DNA of 64,000 bases, taken from the NCBI RefSeq assembly GCF_947623445.1, contig NC_135243.1:23134479-23198478 (forward strand), given 5' to 3'. The DNA comes from Clavelina lepadiformis. Its lineage: Eukaryota; Chordata; Ascidiacea; Aplousobranchia; Clavelinidae. The first letter of the stretch is position 1, and each line of letters opens with the position of its first letter. Positions 1 to 12,300 of the stretch are shown piece by piece. A model generated the notes under the pieces. The model was not told the DNA's origin. It worked only from the letters and a program-made list of their open reading frames with translations, and made no database searches. The position numbers and the translations under genes were made by a program.

Positions 1-213
1 ATTTGCTATTTCGTAATGCTTACATTGCTAATCTTACACGCAGCATTTTAAGATGAGTTTTATGCGTTCAAGGTACATTATGTCTGGCGACTAAGGAGTT
101 CATCTAGCTTGCGTTATCAAACGCTATCATTCGGACGCTTACCTTATGCCGGTGTTTGAACTTTGCATTCATTTCTATAGAAATATTAATTAAATTTTCC
201 GCCATTGTCTTAC

Positions 214-413
214 CTGTGGCTACCGCTCAATTCTCCCATGTATGTCGATTCCACCACCACTTCATTTGAAGCAAGTTTGTGAAGACGAGCCGCCTGATTT
301 TTCCGGCTCGTTCTGTGAGACGAACACTTTCCTGCGTTCACATTCATTGAAATTTCGAGCAGGATTGCCAGCATCACAGCATAACGGATCACGTTGGAAC
401 TTATTCCAGTCAT
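214..413 (-). CDS. First coding exon of an unidentified secreted protein (partial, runs off left edge)
   Basis: An ATG at 413 opens about 66 codons that end at a consensus donor (CACAG|GTAAGA, donor at 209-213), leaving phase 2. The first residues form a signal peptide: a hydrophobic stretch (YAVMLAILLEI) followed by a plausible cleavage site near NVNA-GKCSS. The mature part is basic (HRTSRKNQAARLHKL) and then acidic/polar, ending ELSGSHR. Later exons would lie below position 1, so the family cannot be named. The basic mature start would suit a secreted ligand or a propeptide, but that is a guess. Base composition here is less AT-rich than the flanks, which also supports coding. The 5' UTR and promoter should lie to the right, between 414 and about 900. 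Confidence 0.5.
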
Positions 414-2734
414 TTTTGCGTTATTTTTTTTTGCTCCTGGTCACACTTGTAACTACTAAGCTCTTTGTAGAAGATTTTTTTTGTTGTAAGCAATGATCTG
501 CCGTTAGGTCGTTAGTCCCGCTGTTTCTGAACATGAACAAGTTTCCGCGCTTTTTATAGCGTGTCTTGTGTCTGCATCGCCTTTTTTCCGTCGTCATGAT
601 CGTAAATGTTTGGTCTCTAGAACACTCTGTCATTTTTTCCCAAATATTTCAATACCTTTTATCTACAACGAGAGAGAACGGGTTTTGGTTTCAAACTTCT
701 TTCGGTCATCATATGCGAAAAATTGCACCTTACGTCATGTCCTATACGCCAAGGGTCATGTAATAAGATTTTGTGTGTGTGATGTTATCTGCTCGCCAAA
801 ACGTTTTGTCAGTAAGATGAACAAAAGATGACCAGATTTACAGACTTGCGTCTCTTATTATCCCATGACTAATTACTGTTTTGGCATGCAGGTTAAAATA
901 GTAATAAATATTCCTGATTTTGTGTAATAATAATTAATACAAAAAAAAATTGGACTAGGTTTCTAAATAAATTGCTGTGGAGCTTGGAATTTATTATACA
1001 AAATTTTGCCATCATTTATCGCAAAAATTGCTTATTCATGTCCTTAAAACGCCAAACCGTTTATATTGTCATTGTTTTAAACGACTACCTTTAGTCCAGA
1101 TGCTCTTATTATTGCGTCACCATTGACGTCAGCAACAGTAGGCATTTCCGGCGTCGATTACCAAAGGTACAATAAGTCGACACGCGAGTTTGTGTCGCGG
1201 TTTGTGTCGCGGTTTGTGTACACCTATAAATACCGCGCATTCACCGATTGTGTGTAACCTTTCAGAGGACGCGACCGAACGTAAACTGGAACGAGCGTGG
1301 CATTATTTACAGCAACATGCCGTGTAAAGGATATAAACCAATAAAGGCCCGTATACAGTTTATTCAAAAGCGGACTATTATTACGCACGTGTAGTTATGT
1401 TATTGAACAATGCGCGTTACAGAGTGGAATAGCAGACCCGTTTTAACAAGAAAAGGTTCCGAATGGAACGCGACCCTTTGTTTTGCGAACATGTATTACA
1501 CGCGAGCAAGTTTGCTTGATGATGAGTTATTGTAATCGACAGGTCGCTTTGTTGTTATTTATGGATGACTCTACTATATTTATTGTTGTCATTTCGCATC
1601 TGTTCGCTCTTTGTGAAAGTCGTAAATTTGTCTCGCTTTTGTTACGCAGTAGAATCAATTATTGCGATTAGATATCCAACATAATATGGTGATGTGTTTC
1701 TGTAACGTCAACGTGTAACAAAATCAGTCTTGATTTTCTGAAGCCCTGTAAGATGTTATAGCTAATTCAGTTCCGTTCAATTGCAAACTGTGCAATGTAA
1801 AAATACATTTCTTACGGATCACCTAAACTTCTCCATAGCGCGTACAATTTATATACTTAATTGATTGGGTTATCTCATTTCAAAAATGAAACCTTTTACT
1901 GGTATTACTTTTCCTATAATTGCACTGGCCATTTCATGCCGAATAATATAATTGCAGTAGTGTCCATATATCCATAAGGTTTCATGTAGTATTGAGGGGT
2001 ATGAGCTTATGCTTTGCGATCCTATAAAGGAGAAAATCCCACCCCATTGACTATTGTGAGGTCATTTGCACGTGCATTGTTGTTTATGCTTGGCTTCAGT
2101 TAGGTCATGTTTTATCCTATCGCGAAACCATTTCCAAATCGCAGATGTTTCAAATCGTTTGACTCACGCAAAACATGTTTCTTATGGATTAAAAACCAAC
2201 CGATCAACTTCAATTTGCTTACTTTCATTTTCAGCCTATTTATCCGCTTTTCCTGCCACCCTTTGACTACAAATCACGATTGATAACTTTTTTATCCCTA
2301 TTGACACTTCACAGTGCAAAGCTGATACATATCTGTAATGTAATCTCGGCCTTAGCTGCATTAAGTGGAGATTTGCTAATCCAGACAACGAAATTTAACA
2401 CCAAATACTTACCGGTACGACTTTCGCTGATACGGTTTATGTTGTTGGTATCGTGATAAGGGGTTTAAAGTGTTTAAACCCTCTGGCCAACCATAGCCTA
2501 CGCATTTCTTTAACACAATTGTTCAGATAGCAGTGTATGTCGTTTAGCACCTGGTCTATTTCTGGGTAATTTGGCGTCCATAATGTGAAGCCCCTCCAAA
2601 GGTTAATTCCCATGATAAATGAAAAATTTTGAAAAAATGTCTTTCGGAAGAACTTCGCCAATACTTTACGTTTTTTTTGTTTTCCCGCGTTGAACATGTT
2701 GTGCTTAGTAGTTATTACACTTACATCACAGTAG
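414..2734. other. Intergenic or intronic DNA with no supported gene
   Basis: Long stretch without exon-like open frames flanked by good splice sites on either strand. It holds the promoter-like element at 1124-1345 listed separately and presumably the 5' UTR and promoter of the secreted-protein exon at 214-413. Nothing else could be supported. Confidence 0.5.
1124..1345 (+). promoter_or_regulatory. CRE + TATA promoter-like block, possibly part of a solo LTR
   Basis: Reading rightwards: a perfect CRE palindrome TGACGTCA (1124-1131), a direct repeat of the 12-mer GGTTTGTGTCGC (about 1187-1218), a TATA motif (CTATAAATA, about 1224-1232) and an AATAAA about 110 bp further on (about 1340). A CRE and TATA followed soon by a polyadenylation signal is also the layout of an LTR. 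No second copy, target duplication or primer-binding site was seen, so a plain core promoter is equally possible. The only open frame after it (ATG at 1318) is 25 codons long. Confidence 0.3.
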
Positions 2735-4220
2735 TCACTCCATATTTTGTAATTGTTGGATAACAATACCACTGTTATGATAAACAATAGCTGTGTTACT
2801 GCACGAAAATAGTAAGTGGTAACTCTTCTCGGTAAATCATGCAAATTGGGAAATTTTATTAAAGTATTGAATCCAAAAGAAAACAAACCTTTATCGGATT
2901 TGCAAGATTATGATTGGCTGATATGGCTTGTGACAGTAGTTCACTGGTGATTTGAAATTTATTTTAGGGGTGGAACTCACTGCCCTATTCTCGTATGTTG
3001 TTTTGGGATCGTATTTCACAATAAATAGCCAACTCCACCCCTATCGTGCTGCGATATTCTTAATCGCAACCTATGTCACGTTAAGCCCGTTGCTTTTGCA
3101 GAACGTGCGCTCTTCCAAATACTCCAGATTAAAAAAAACTTGTTGAAAGCAAGAAAGCCATTTCCCTTCTATGTAAATATCAAAACCTCACGTTTTCTAA
3201 CGTTATTTCAATGCCAGAGTTTGTATCCAAAAATCCAAAAACGTTCAGTGTAAAATGCGCGTCTGACTAATAAGCCGTAAAACCGTTATATCTTGCTAAC
3301 TCCTTTAAAATAGTTTAAACAGCTCCTCTTTTCCGGGCATCGAACCGTGCAATGGGCGAGGCAACGTTTTGCTGAATTTAACCTATTCACCTCACGTTCC
3401 AGAGCCCTATTTGAATCTTTTTGTTGCGTCATGTCCGCCAACAAACGTTGCGAAATAAGAATTCTTACAAAATTTTGTCCAAAACGTATTGACGTCGCCA
3501 AAAGTCCCTGCAGTAACGAAATTTTTTCAATGAGTGTGCACAGGAGGCTTTTGAATTCAGGTATGTCCGACGGAAATACCTAAGTGGGCCAAACATTAAG
3601 TCACTAGTTCAATTTCAGGCCTCACATTTACACAAAAAATAACTTACACTACCACCCACAAACTAACCACACAAACGACACGCACAAGAACGGATCGACG
3701 TTGTGACGTCGTGACGTCGTGTGTGACGCTAATGCAATTTGTAAATGAATAAAATAATAATTAATCAACGACTCGTTTTGATACGCCTACGCTTTCATAT
3801 ATATATTGCATAGATATACGCTATAATACAACGACACTAACACCAGAGCCTCAGAAAACTTTCAAAATGGCCGCGGGTTGATCATAGCTATTTTCATTCA
3901 TTTAGGAGTATACGTCATTAGTTAAAGCAATCTGTGGCTAGTGTATACGAATGTTTTACAAATGAACTCTACCGTTAGATGCATATTTTGTTTTTGTCTT
4001 TCTACCACCCACTTTTTCGGGTTATTAGTTTTAAAATAAAGGTAACAAGGCAAAAATATTTTTGAACTAACCTCGCATAAATATTTGATGGAATTGTTTC
4101 TTTACAATTACTGGATAATTCCGGTTTTCCTTTACGTTGAGGAGAAGTGTCCTTTTTTGTAGATAAAAACGTTAACTTGGTGTGATTGTATGGGCTTGTT
4201 GCTATTTTCAACTTTTTTAT
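2735..4220 (-). CDS. Three phase-compatible exons, possible 3' part of the XLF-like minus-strand gene
   Basis: Exons on the minus strand: 4072-4220 (acceptor GAGCAG, donor CGAG|GTTAGT), 3469-3507 (acceptor CTGCAG, donor TT|GTAAGA) and 2735-2798 (acceptor GTGCAG, stop TGA). They join in frame for 84 codons including the stop. The product starts IKKLKIATSPYN, has a basic Ser/Thr-rich middle (KKDTSPQRKGKPE) and an amphipathic segment DFWRRQYVLDKIF, and ends VIQQLQNME. There is no start codon, so an upstream exon is needed. The gene at 5000-9183 is the natural source, but I found no convincing phase-0 donor in its third exon. The DFWRRQYVLDKI helix is vaguely like the short helix after the XLF coiled coil. 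Real exons are likely; their assignment is weak. Confidence 0.3.
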
Positions 4221-4999
4221 CTGCTCATAAAAGTGTACCGAGTGACGTCACAGTGAACGAATTATTTTGTAATCCGTGTATTGTTTGCCTGGCATACCAG
4301 GATTTTTTTGAACCTTACTATCTGAAAAAATTCAGACCCAGTCACGTCAAGTTTTCCTTCCCGCCATAAAACACGCAGTGACACTTTTGCTTTAAAAAAT
4401 CGACAAACGACAAAAAACAACTCTTTGGAAAGGTTCAGCTTTTTGAAACTTTCAGTTTTATAACTTTTTCTTTTTTATGCATGGAAACGTCGAGAGACGA
4501 CGCTCGGTTGATGGTAATTCTTAGAACATTTTAATAGCTTTCGATGCTCGTTTATTAATGCTGGATCATTTTGTTTTGTAGTAAAGTTATATTTCTGACA
4601 AGTTGTATATTACACTTACGTCATTTCCGTTAATAGCACGATAAACCAGTTCCCACGCAACTAACAGCCCTTATCATCTTGCGTGACGTCGTGCGTAACG
4701 TCATTCTAGGCAACGTCGCGAAACTTGACTCGCTTAGACGCATTAACCACTAGACCGATCACACGAGCTTGTACGAGTGTGATTTTTCGATGTCTGCATT
4801 CCGGGAGAAAAACAAGTTTAGAAATTAGTTTATTAAGAGGGATGCGACCTTCGATGTTTTAATTGTTTCTAAATTTAGATTTAACTTTGATTTAAGAACA
4901 AGCATCAAAATGGTAACATGAACCGCGCCAAGCTTTTAAATTGCGGTAAAACATTGAAACCTGCATATTATTAAGATTGTAGCGATCAGTGAAGGCTCG

Positions 5000-7900
5000 T
5001 TAACTGAGTGCTTTTGTATCTTTCTCGACATGAAACGAACTCGTTTTGTCGTAACTCTTCTGAGCAAATGTCTGACGGCTCGCATTTGCGTGGGTTTTGA
5101 TTTTATGTTCAATAGTTGCAGTGATATTAACGCTACGCCCCGTCTCTATTTTGTGATTATTTGCCGCCAATTTAACAACGTCAAATAGCTCGCCCAGCAA
5201 ACCTTTTATGTGAACTAATTTGCAGTGAGAGACATAACTCGGCGTGTTTTATCAAATTGCTGAAATGGAAATACAGCATTTACATTGAACTGGCCAAGTC
5301 ATTCTGCTGTGCAATGATTCATTTTTTGTTCGACTGCCGCGCATTGTTTTAGACTTTAAAGTCTTGTCGCATTTCGAGTGTCTGGCTTGCGTTCTACGTC
5401 AATTCTATGTCATTTAAAACTGTTTAGCGGAAAATCAAAATATGGTTTATTATATCAAACGATACGTGTGATCTAAGGCTACCCTGTGTAGCATTTCCCT
5501 ATTTGTTTGTTAAACTAGTAAAAAACGCTGTCTATGACGTATGCTGAAGCCTAATCCACGCTTTGCGCCCGTGCAAAATTTCAATTACCCGATTTCTGTT
5601 TTCATCGCTCAATTAACGTTTCAATTAGTTATTGACTTTAGAAGTTGACGTCTTTAGTAATTCGTGGCAACAACCAGTAAATTGTAGCATCCCTGAGATA
5701 TATGAGAAAGATTATTACATTGTCAATTGTTTGATTAAAATTTCCTTTTAAAGCCTTTCTTAAAAGTGTTTGTTGAGATTAAAAATGAGTCTGAAAACAA
5801 ATTGAGTTTCTTAAAATGAACAAATACTAAGAACCGCTAAAATGATATTTGTAACTACAACCGTGTTTTTATGATTTAATTATGCAGTACTTTTAATAAA
5901 GCAAAACAATATGGAATTTTTTTCTGGTTTTCTATAAGATTCTATGTAGGTATGACTGTATGTATGTATTTACTATATGGTAACCATAGCAAGTTTTTAA
6001 AAATATAATCTAATATAATCAAAGGAGATAGTAACATTTTTTAATATTAGCATAACTTTATTTTCACAAACTACGTATTAATTTATTTCATATGGTCCAG
6101 GTTTCACTAAGGTCATTTTTCCGTATATGGAAGGTTTATTACTCATTTGGGGAAACTTGTATTTGATAAATTTTTATTATTCGGAAAACTGAGGAAGCAT
6201 TTTTGTAACCCATGTAAAACCTACGCGTTACCAGAATTAAACAATTTCTCAATTATTACCAATAGACTGGAGAGAATGTGGCATTCCGGAATATGACGAT
6301 GATATTTTATTAATGGAACGCGTCATGTGTCATAGTTAGCATTTTTCAGACTACAAAATAATGAAGAATGTACCGGTTTATTACTTGTTTTGGTTATGAT
6401 GTTGTTAGGTAGCTTATTTGTTCATTTTAATCCTTTCATCATCGGTGTTTAGGAACAGTGACGTACATGGTGATGTTGCTATCACGAATATTCCTTGAGC
6501 ATATTTGCACTTTGTCTCTTGCTCGTATTTCTTTTGCTCATTTATAGCTCTATCACCTGCCTTAATGTTGGAATAATTGCCCTACAGACTGCGCTTTGAC
6601 ATGAATTGCCTTCATTATGTCGTCATAAATGCCGGGTGGAGGACATGATTAAATGGATTGAAACGGGATGTTTTGACCATATAAGTAAACTGATGTTGTT
6701 TGCTAAATCAGTGACGTATGATGCACGATCGCTGGGCACCGGTAATGTGCCTTAGCGGATTGCAACTGTAGCAATCTTCGCAAAACCTCACTGTTTTTAT
6801 TACTTCCGTAAACTAAGTTTCGCCTGCAGAATTGCAAGCCAGTGATATTAGAGTTCTCACTAACAAGTGAATACTAACAAGTGAATGTACTTCAATTTCT
6901 TTGCTATAGAGTATCTAAAATTATTTTGGAAAATTTAATAGTTTTAAGTCCTAAAGCTCACATCTCCTTTTTATGTAGCTTTTTATCGGAATTGATATTT
7001 TGCATTGCTTGTTGATATTTTTTACAATAATCATAATTTAGTTCTGGTTAGTGTAACGGCTTTTATTTCGGACTTTTCGTTTGGCAAAGTCTTCAATGTT
7101 CATTTGTTGTGCAATGTTTTGTAATTGACTGTTGACAGGTTTTCTAGAAAGGCCGACTCACCTACCTCTAGTAAAGTTTGCGTCCCACACGTCTGGAAAT
7201 ATTAACACACAAATAGTTTCTAAATCTTAAACAAACACGATTTGGCTTTGTTGTAGCGGGCATTATCTCACAAAGCGCGGCGTATTTGATAGAAATGCGA
7301 GAACAATGTTTAGTTCGATTTTGTTGTAAGTTTTTTCAAAGGGATAAAAATTACCTACTAATCCACCGAAGACGAAGAAATAGGAATCCAGGGGAAATAC
7401 AGACACCGTTAAACTTATCGCTTGTCCGTCGTTGTTAGACAAGCGAAGTTGAATCTTGAGCATCAAAATTTTTGAAATTATTATTGAATCACTTTACCCC
7501 ATTATTGTAAATCTATCTGTGTAATTAGGTTTCGACAAAGCGTTTCTGTCTTACCCGTGAAATGTCAACGTATTTATCCCAATAAAACTTGCGTTATATT
7601 GACATGCGATCCATGTTATAACTGAGTAAAATTTCTTTTATCCATATTTCGTTTCTTTATTCGACTTATTCTCATATGAAACATTAAGCGTTACTCATTC
7701 GCTAATAATAGTTTTTCTTAACTTTGATCGTAAAACCCCGTGTCTTGTCACAATACTAAGTTATTTATTCAGCTAATGACGACACAGGTTTTACTACTAA
7801 CTGTATTGGAATCTAAATTATTTCCAAACCGTTTTCTGTTATTACGTCATAATACGTTTTGTTAACGGGTTATACTACTTCTTTCGTGTTTCTGTGTAAA

Positions 7901-9183
7901 GATTAGCTTGTGTTGTTAACGAGAATAGACGAGTGAATTTTTTTCTTCTAGTAAATCAAACATGTACTGTACTAAACTACAGCGTTTTTGACGTGCGATT
8001 TCGTTAATCTTAAACATATACTAAGGAGAACCTGGACGTCGTAAAGTTGATAACGCAGCCAATACGTCAGTAAGAAAGTTAAAAACGCGACATAAATTTT
8101 ACCTTATGTAAAATGTAGATATAAACGCTAATACAAAAACAAGATGCATATTCCTATAAATGAAAGTTTACACTGTAATGCAAAAATTATTGCAGGGATC
8201 ATTCAAAAAGGAATCACGCTTTTCGAAATACGATCTCCGCCATTTTGTTATTGACTGAAACCTTTATCTATTCGGTCACTGTCAACATTTCCGACCTCTT
8301 GCAAAGTTTTACGATCATTTTGTAGCGTTGCCGCAATCATAAAACGGCGCCAGCGTCTTAGAAAAGTTTGCTCTTATTTATGCGCTTTGGTACAGGTAGA
8401 GACCCATAAAATCCAGGCGCCTCATTGTTAAAGGTTGTCTCGAATGATACGTTCGTTGTTATAAATGGCGACTGCTATTCTAAGAACTGTTCTTCTGGCA
8501 GCAACTTCGTGCGGTGGCTTTGCTGCTGTAATTTACATTTTGCTCATTATTTTATATCTCGATGTGTAACGAATCAAAGTAATTAATCTCTTCGCCTGCC
8601 GCTTAAGTTACACAATTAAAAAGGTAAATACTAATCGAATTCAATTCTGGTGCTATCGGTCAATATTTTTCTATCTTGTTTGTTTATTTTGTCGTGGAAT
8701 GTCGCGAAACGCGTTAGTGTTTGCGCAGACGGAGCTGGCTTCGTCTTCGTGATTTTGAGACGAGTGACTGCTTTGGAGACAACTGCAAAACAAGACACGA
8801 GCGTTTGCCGAAAGTAATTTCATGGTACTCCAAGTTAAACTTTATCGTTGCTCGGCAACCTATTTAGTTCTTCTACAAGTCGAAAGCATGATGTCATTCA
8901 TCTATCTCGTTAAGTGCAGTTTCTCTCGCTTGTCTTTACATTAAATTTTCCTTATGTTCGCCGGTTTCTATAGCAATGTATGTACAATTACGCAATGTAC
9001 AGTAGATAGGCCTTTGATTTCAAAAGATTGGATTGGCCATAACAATATGTTTACGATCCATACGCTTACGTATGTGTCATTTCCACGCAAAATGTCATAG
9101 GTTAGGCGTTGCCAGTCCTCAAACACATCTACGATCATTTCTTTGACATCTCTGCAAAGTTCAGGTGTTGTTATTCCCGCCAT
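5000..9183 (-). CDS. Three-exon hypothetical protein, distantly XLF/NHEJ1-like
   Basis: Exons 9070-9183 (ATG at 9183, donor TAC|GTAAGC), 7355-7454 (donor GTAG|GTAATT) and 5000-5202 (acceptor AAAAG, TAA stop) join in frame to 138 aa. It starts MAGITTPELCRDVKEM, continues with two likely beta strands (YIQLRLSNNDGQ, ISLTVSVFPL) and then a helix (VGLLGELFDVVKLAANNH). The order Thr/Pro-rich helix, paired strands, long helix resembles the second half of the XLF (NHEJ1) head leading into its coiled coil, a DNA end-joining factor. The first half of that head is missing: an in-frame TAA precedes the ATG and no upstream exon was found. The resemblance is inferred from pattern only. It could be another helix-strand protein or a decayed copy. 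Exon 1 lies inside the first intron proposed for the plus-strand coiled-coil gene. Confidence 0.35.
8465..8563 (+). CDS. Candidate first exon: N-terminal membrane anchor of the coiled-coil gene, or a 34-aa membrane peptide
   Basis: ATG at 8465 in a fair context (ATAAATGGCG) opens 33-34 codons that are nearly all hydrophobic (MATAILRTVLLAATS, then FAAVIYILLIILYLDV), an N-terminal signal anchor. After GAT at 8563 the sequence GTGTAA could be a weak donor in phase 0, which joins in frame to the coiled-coil exon at 9370. If it is not spliced, the frame stops at once (GTG TAA) and it is a stand-alone micropeptide. An ER- or Golgi-anchored coiled-coil protein would be a familiar arrangement (kinectin/p180-like), but the donor is poor. 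Confidence 0.35.
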
Positions 9184-9369
9184 AAATAAAGTTTATTCGG
9201 CTTCACGAAGACGAGATAAAACTGCAAATAATATTAATTTAAATTGCTAAGCCACCCAACAATTGTGATTGTCTTTGCTCATATGTTTTAAGAACTAACT
9301 GTTCTATCATTTCACTACCATTGTGGTGCATTACGTCGATATAAAGCGTTTTTCCACTTTTTATGACAG

Positions 9370-12300
9370 ATAGAGGAGCTCACTGCTATCCAGCAGACGA
9401 CCGAGAAGGCCTCCCTGGAACAAATGGATGCCTACATGGCTGAGAGCGAAAAACAGTTTGAACAACTCAAGTCTCATTTGCAGGAGAAGAACGATCTTTT
9501 AAAGGCCGCACAGCACGAGAAAGAAGGATTGCAACGAGAGGTGCTGCAACTTAACTAAAAATTTGAGCTATGTTTAGAAATGATGTCACAGTTAGGATCT
9601 TAGGTTTCTGGTACTGAGCAGACAATTTTGAATCTGGTCTCAGCAGTGGTTTACATATTTTATAACTGAGCAAATCCCTCTCTCTTTTGTGTCTCAGTTC
9701 ATAGCTTAACCGCTAAAATGCACATTAAATTTAACAAGGTCGACGCCCTTTCGAATGAACTTGACAACGCCTCATCCGAAACTTCCCGGACCCGCAACGC
9801 TCACCAGGAGGAGCAGAAGAGATTAGAAGACGTGGAACAATTGCTCAAGGAGCTTAGGTTGAAGTTGAAGGAAGAACAGAAGGAAAACTCCCATCTGCAA
9901 GAGCGGGTAATCTAGCAGCGGTTTCGTATACTTTTTATTCAGAAGTCATTAAGCGAATGTTACATGTCATTTTCCTGCATCGTTTAACGAAATTGGCTGA
10001 GCAAATTCCGCATTAGACCATTTTTTAAGCTTGTTTGACGTTTTTTCAGAAGAGCACTTCACCCATGATTTGCTGTACTCTTGGTATTGCACAACCACGC
10101 TAGTTAATCTTAAACCTATTGACTTTTGTGCAGCTTGACGAGCTAAATCGCAACGAGTCCAGGGGATCCAACTCCGACGACGAAGAGGAAAGATTAACAT
10201 TGCATGATATGGTGGAGGAGATGTCGCTTAAAGTGCAAGAAGCTGAAGATGATAAGGAAGAATCACTCGCCAAACTCCACATACTTCAGGTATACAACAC
10301 AGAAAACTGGCTTTTACCGCACCACTGCTATAAATGCTGCGTTGACTTTGTAGCTCAATGTATCTTGTGTGTGGCTGCTGTTGATTTTGTTATCAATCCC
10401 AAAACTTATATATTTAACCGAATATTCGACAAAAAAGACAAAAGAACTTTAGATTATTAAGCAATCATACTCCCAACATATGAGCTACTGTGCGTTATTT
10501 AAGGTCGGAAAAGGATTGGTAAATAATTTTTTTATCGTTAAAGACATTGTTTTATTTTTTTGTATTTATATCTTAGGATCAAGTTGGCCAGTTAAACAAT
10601 GAACTGGAAATGGAGAAAAGTCAAGTTGATGTTTTACAAAAGGACACACAACGCCAGAAAGAAGAGGTATAGATTGTTATATCAAACACCGTGCGATCGT
10701 TTTGCTTGTACTTTGAAAACGTTTAGAAACGGCAATTGTAGCTTTTTAAACATAGGCTAAATATAATGTAAATAATAAGTACCGTGGCGAGTCCAAATTA
10801 GACACTTTATGCGTTTTTGGAATTTAAGGTAAGACTCGCCTTTTTCTCTTCTCTTTGGATCCGCTTTCTTCATATATCACAGTGAGGTTTTTCGGTTCAA
10901 CGTCCCTCGTTTCAACATCTTAACCACACTGTATAACTTGCCCTTTCGCTTAACTTCAATTAATGTCTGGAGAAAAGGAAGATTTGTACATCCAAAAGGT
11001 CTACTTAGTGACGTCAACCGCGTGATGACGTAGTTATGATGTATCATGGCTTAACGTCAATGAACATTGAAAAATCTATGTGGTGTACCTGGTTATATCA
11101 TTTTATTATTTCTCTTGCTTTTATTAAGAATACATTTAGCTACGTGCTTTTTAGTAGGTTTACACTTAAAAAATTTCTGAATGCGTTTTGCCTGTAACCA
11201 ACCTAACAAACACGTTTTTCTTTACCGGATTGTCATATTACATATTTTCTCCAGATTAACAAAGCCGCATTATGACGTGTAGATGTTGTGTCTGGCCTTT
11301 TTGCTAACATAACGAAATTAGTAGGTTGACTTGACGTGTCGACAAATCTAAGCTCGCGTCAAAGTAACATCCGGTTTTACAAAGATCTGAGAACACCAAA
11401 AGTCGGCCACCCGCGCTGCCTTGACGGGCCCGCGCTTTAGATGAGGCGCGGTGGTTTGTGGCTTCCGTGCTCTGCCCTGTATAACCTAGCTCTGCCTTTG
11501 CCCATCCGTATACTGACGTTGCAAGTTTGTGTTCCACATCCATTTTGACAAGTTATACAGTTGTTAAAAGATACAACTTACGAGGTGGCAGAGATTAGTC
11601 GCAATTTAATCTGTTCGATGCTTCCATAGGCTGGGCCGGAGGGCAACGAAACATGAAAAACCTTTGCTAAACCTGGTTTAAGCTTTTCCGCTGTCAAGCC
11701 CCGTTTCTTATTTACCTAAATATTTTATTTTACTCCGGATGTTCTTACACTTTAGTATATAAGGTTAAGGTTATGGTTATGGGAAACGGGCAAACTTGAA
11801 CGTTCTAGTTTATGCGACGTGTCACGCTTGCCAACTTCTTACGTCCCGAACACTGTTTTGCAAGACTAGGAAACATTTCTGAATTATTTATTTTACATTT
11901 CATTGTTATTTTTAATATATAAATACATTTTCGTAGCCTGTGTGCTACTTTTTAATAGCTTTGGTTCACTTTTTGGTCGCTGAAGCATGTTAATTTAAAT
12001 TTGCAGCGCGTATCTTAAAATCCAGCAGACGCGATGTTGTCTGAGTTTATCATTGACTTTATCGCTATCTCCGTTTGTTTGTCACTTTTCAAGTTCAAAC
12101 TTATTAGCAGGCGACGATCAGTGATTTATTCGTCTACGTGCCCTGTAGGTCAATTCCCTTCGCCGGAGCATTGATTCATTCTATCGTTCTTATCGAACCT
12201 CTGACACGAACGGTCGTTTAAAACGTAATCTGTACAATGAAAACCGCTTCAGATTATAGCTAACGACCACGTGTTTATATTTATAGCACTCAAAAGATAA

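Noticed and set aside
2437..2886. 149-codon minus-strand open frame (MFSFGFNTLIKFP...)
   Set aside because: It has no family motif and runs through good splice signals (GTGCAG acceptor at 2799, GTAAGTG donor near 2729). A shorter exon in another frame (2735-2798) fits the neighbouring exons better.
3286..3560. Minus-strand frame with a leucine heptad-like stretch (LLADMTQQKDSNRALERE)
   Set aside because: It overlaps the 39-nt exon call in a different frame and lacks splice sites of its own; the heptads are too short to call a coiled coil or bZIP.
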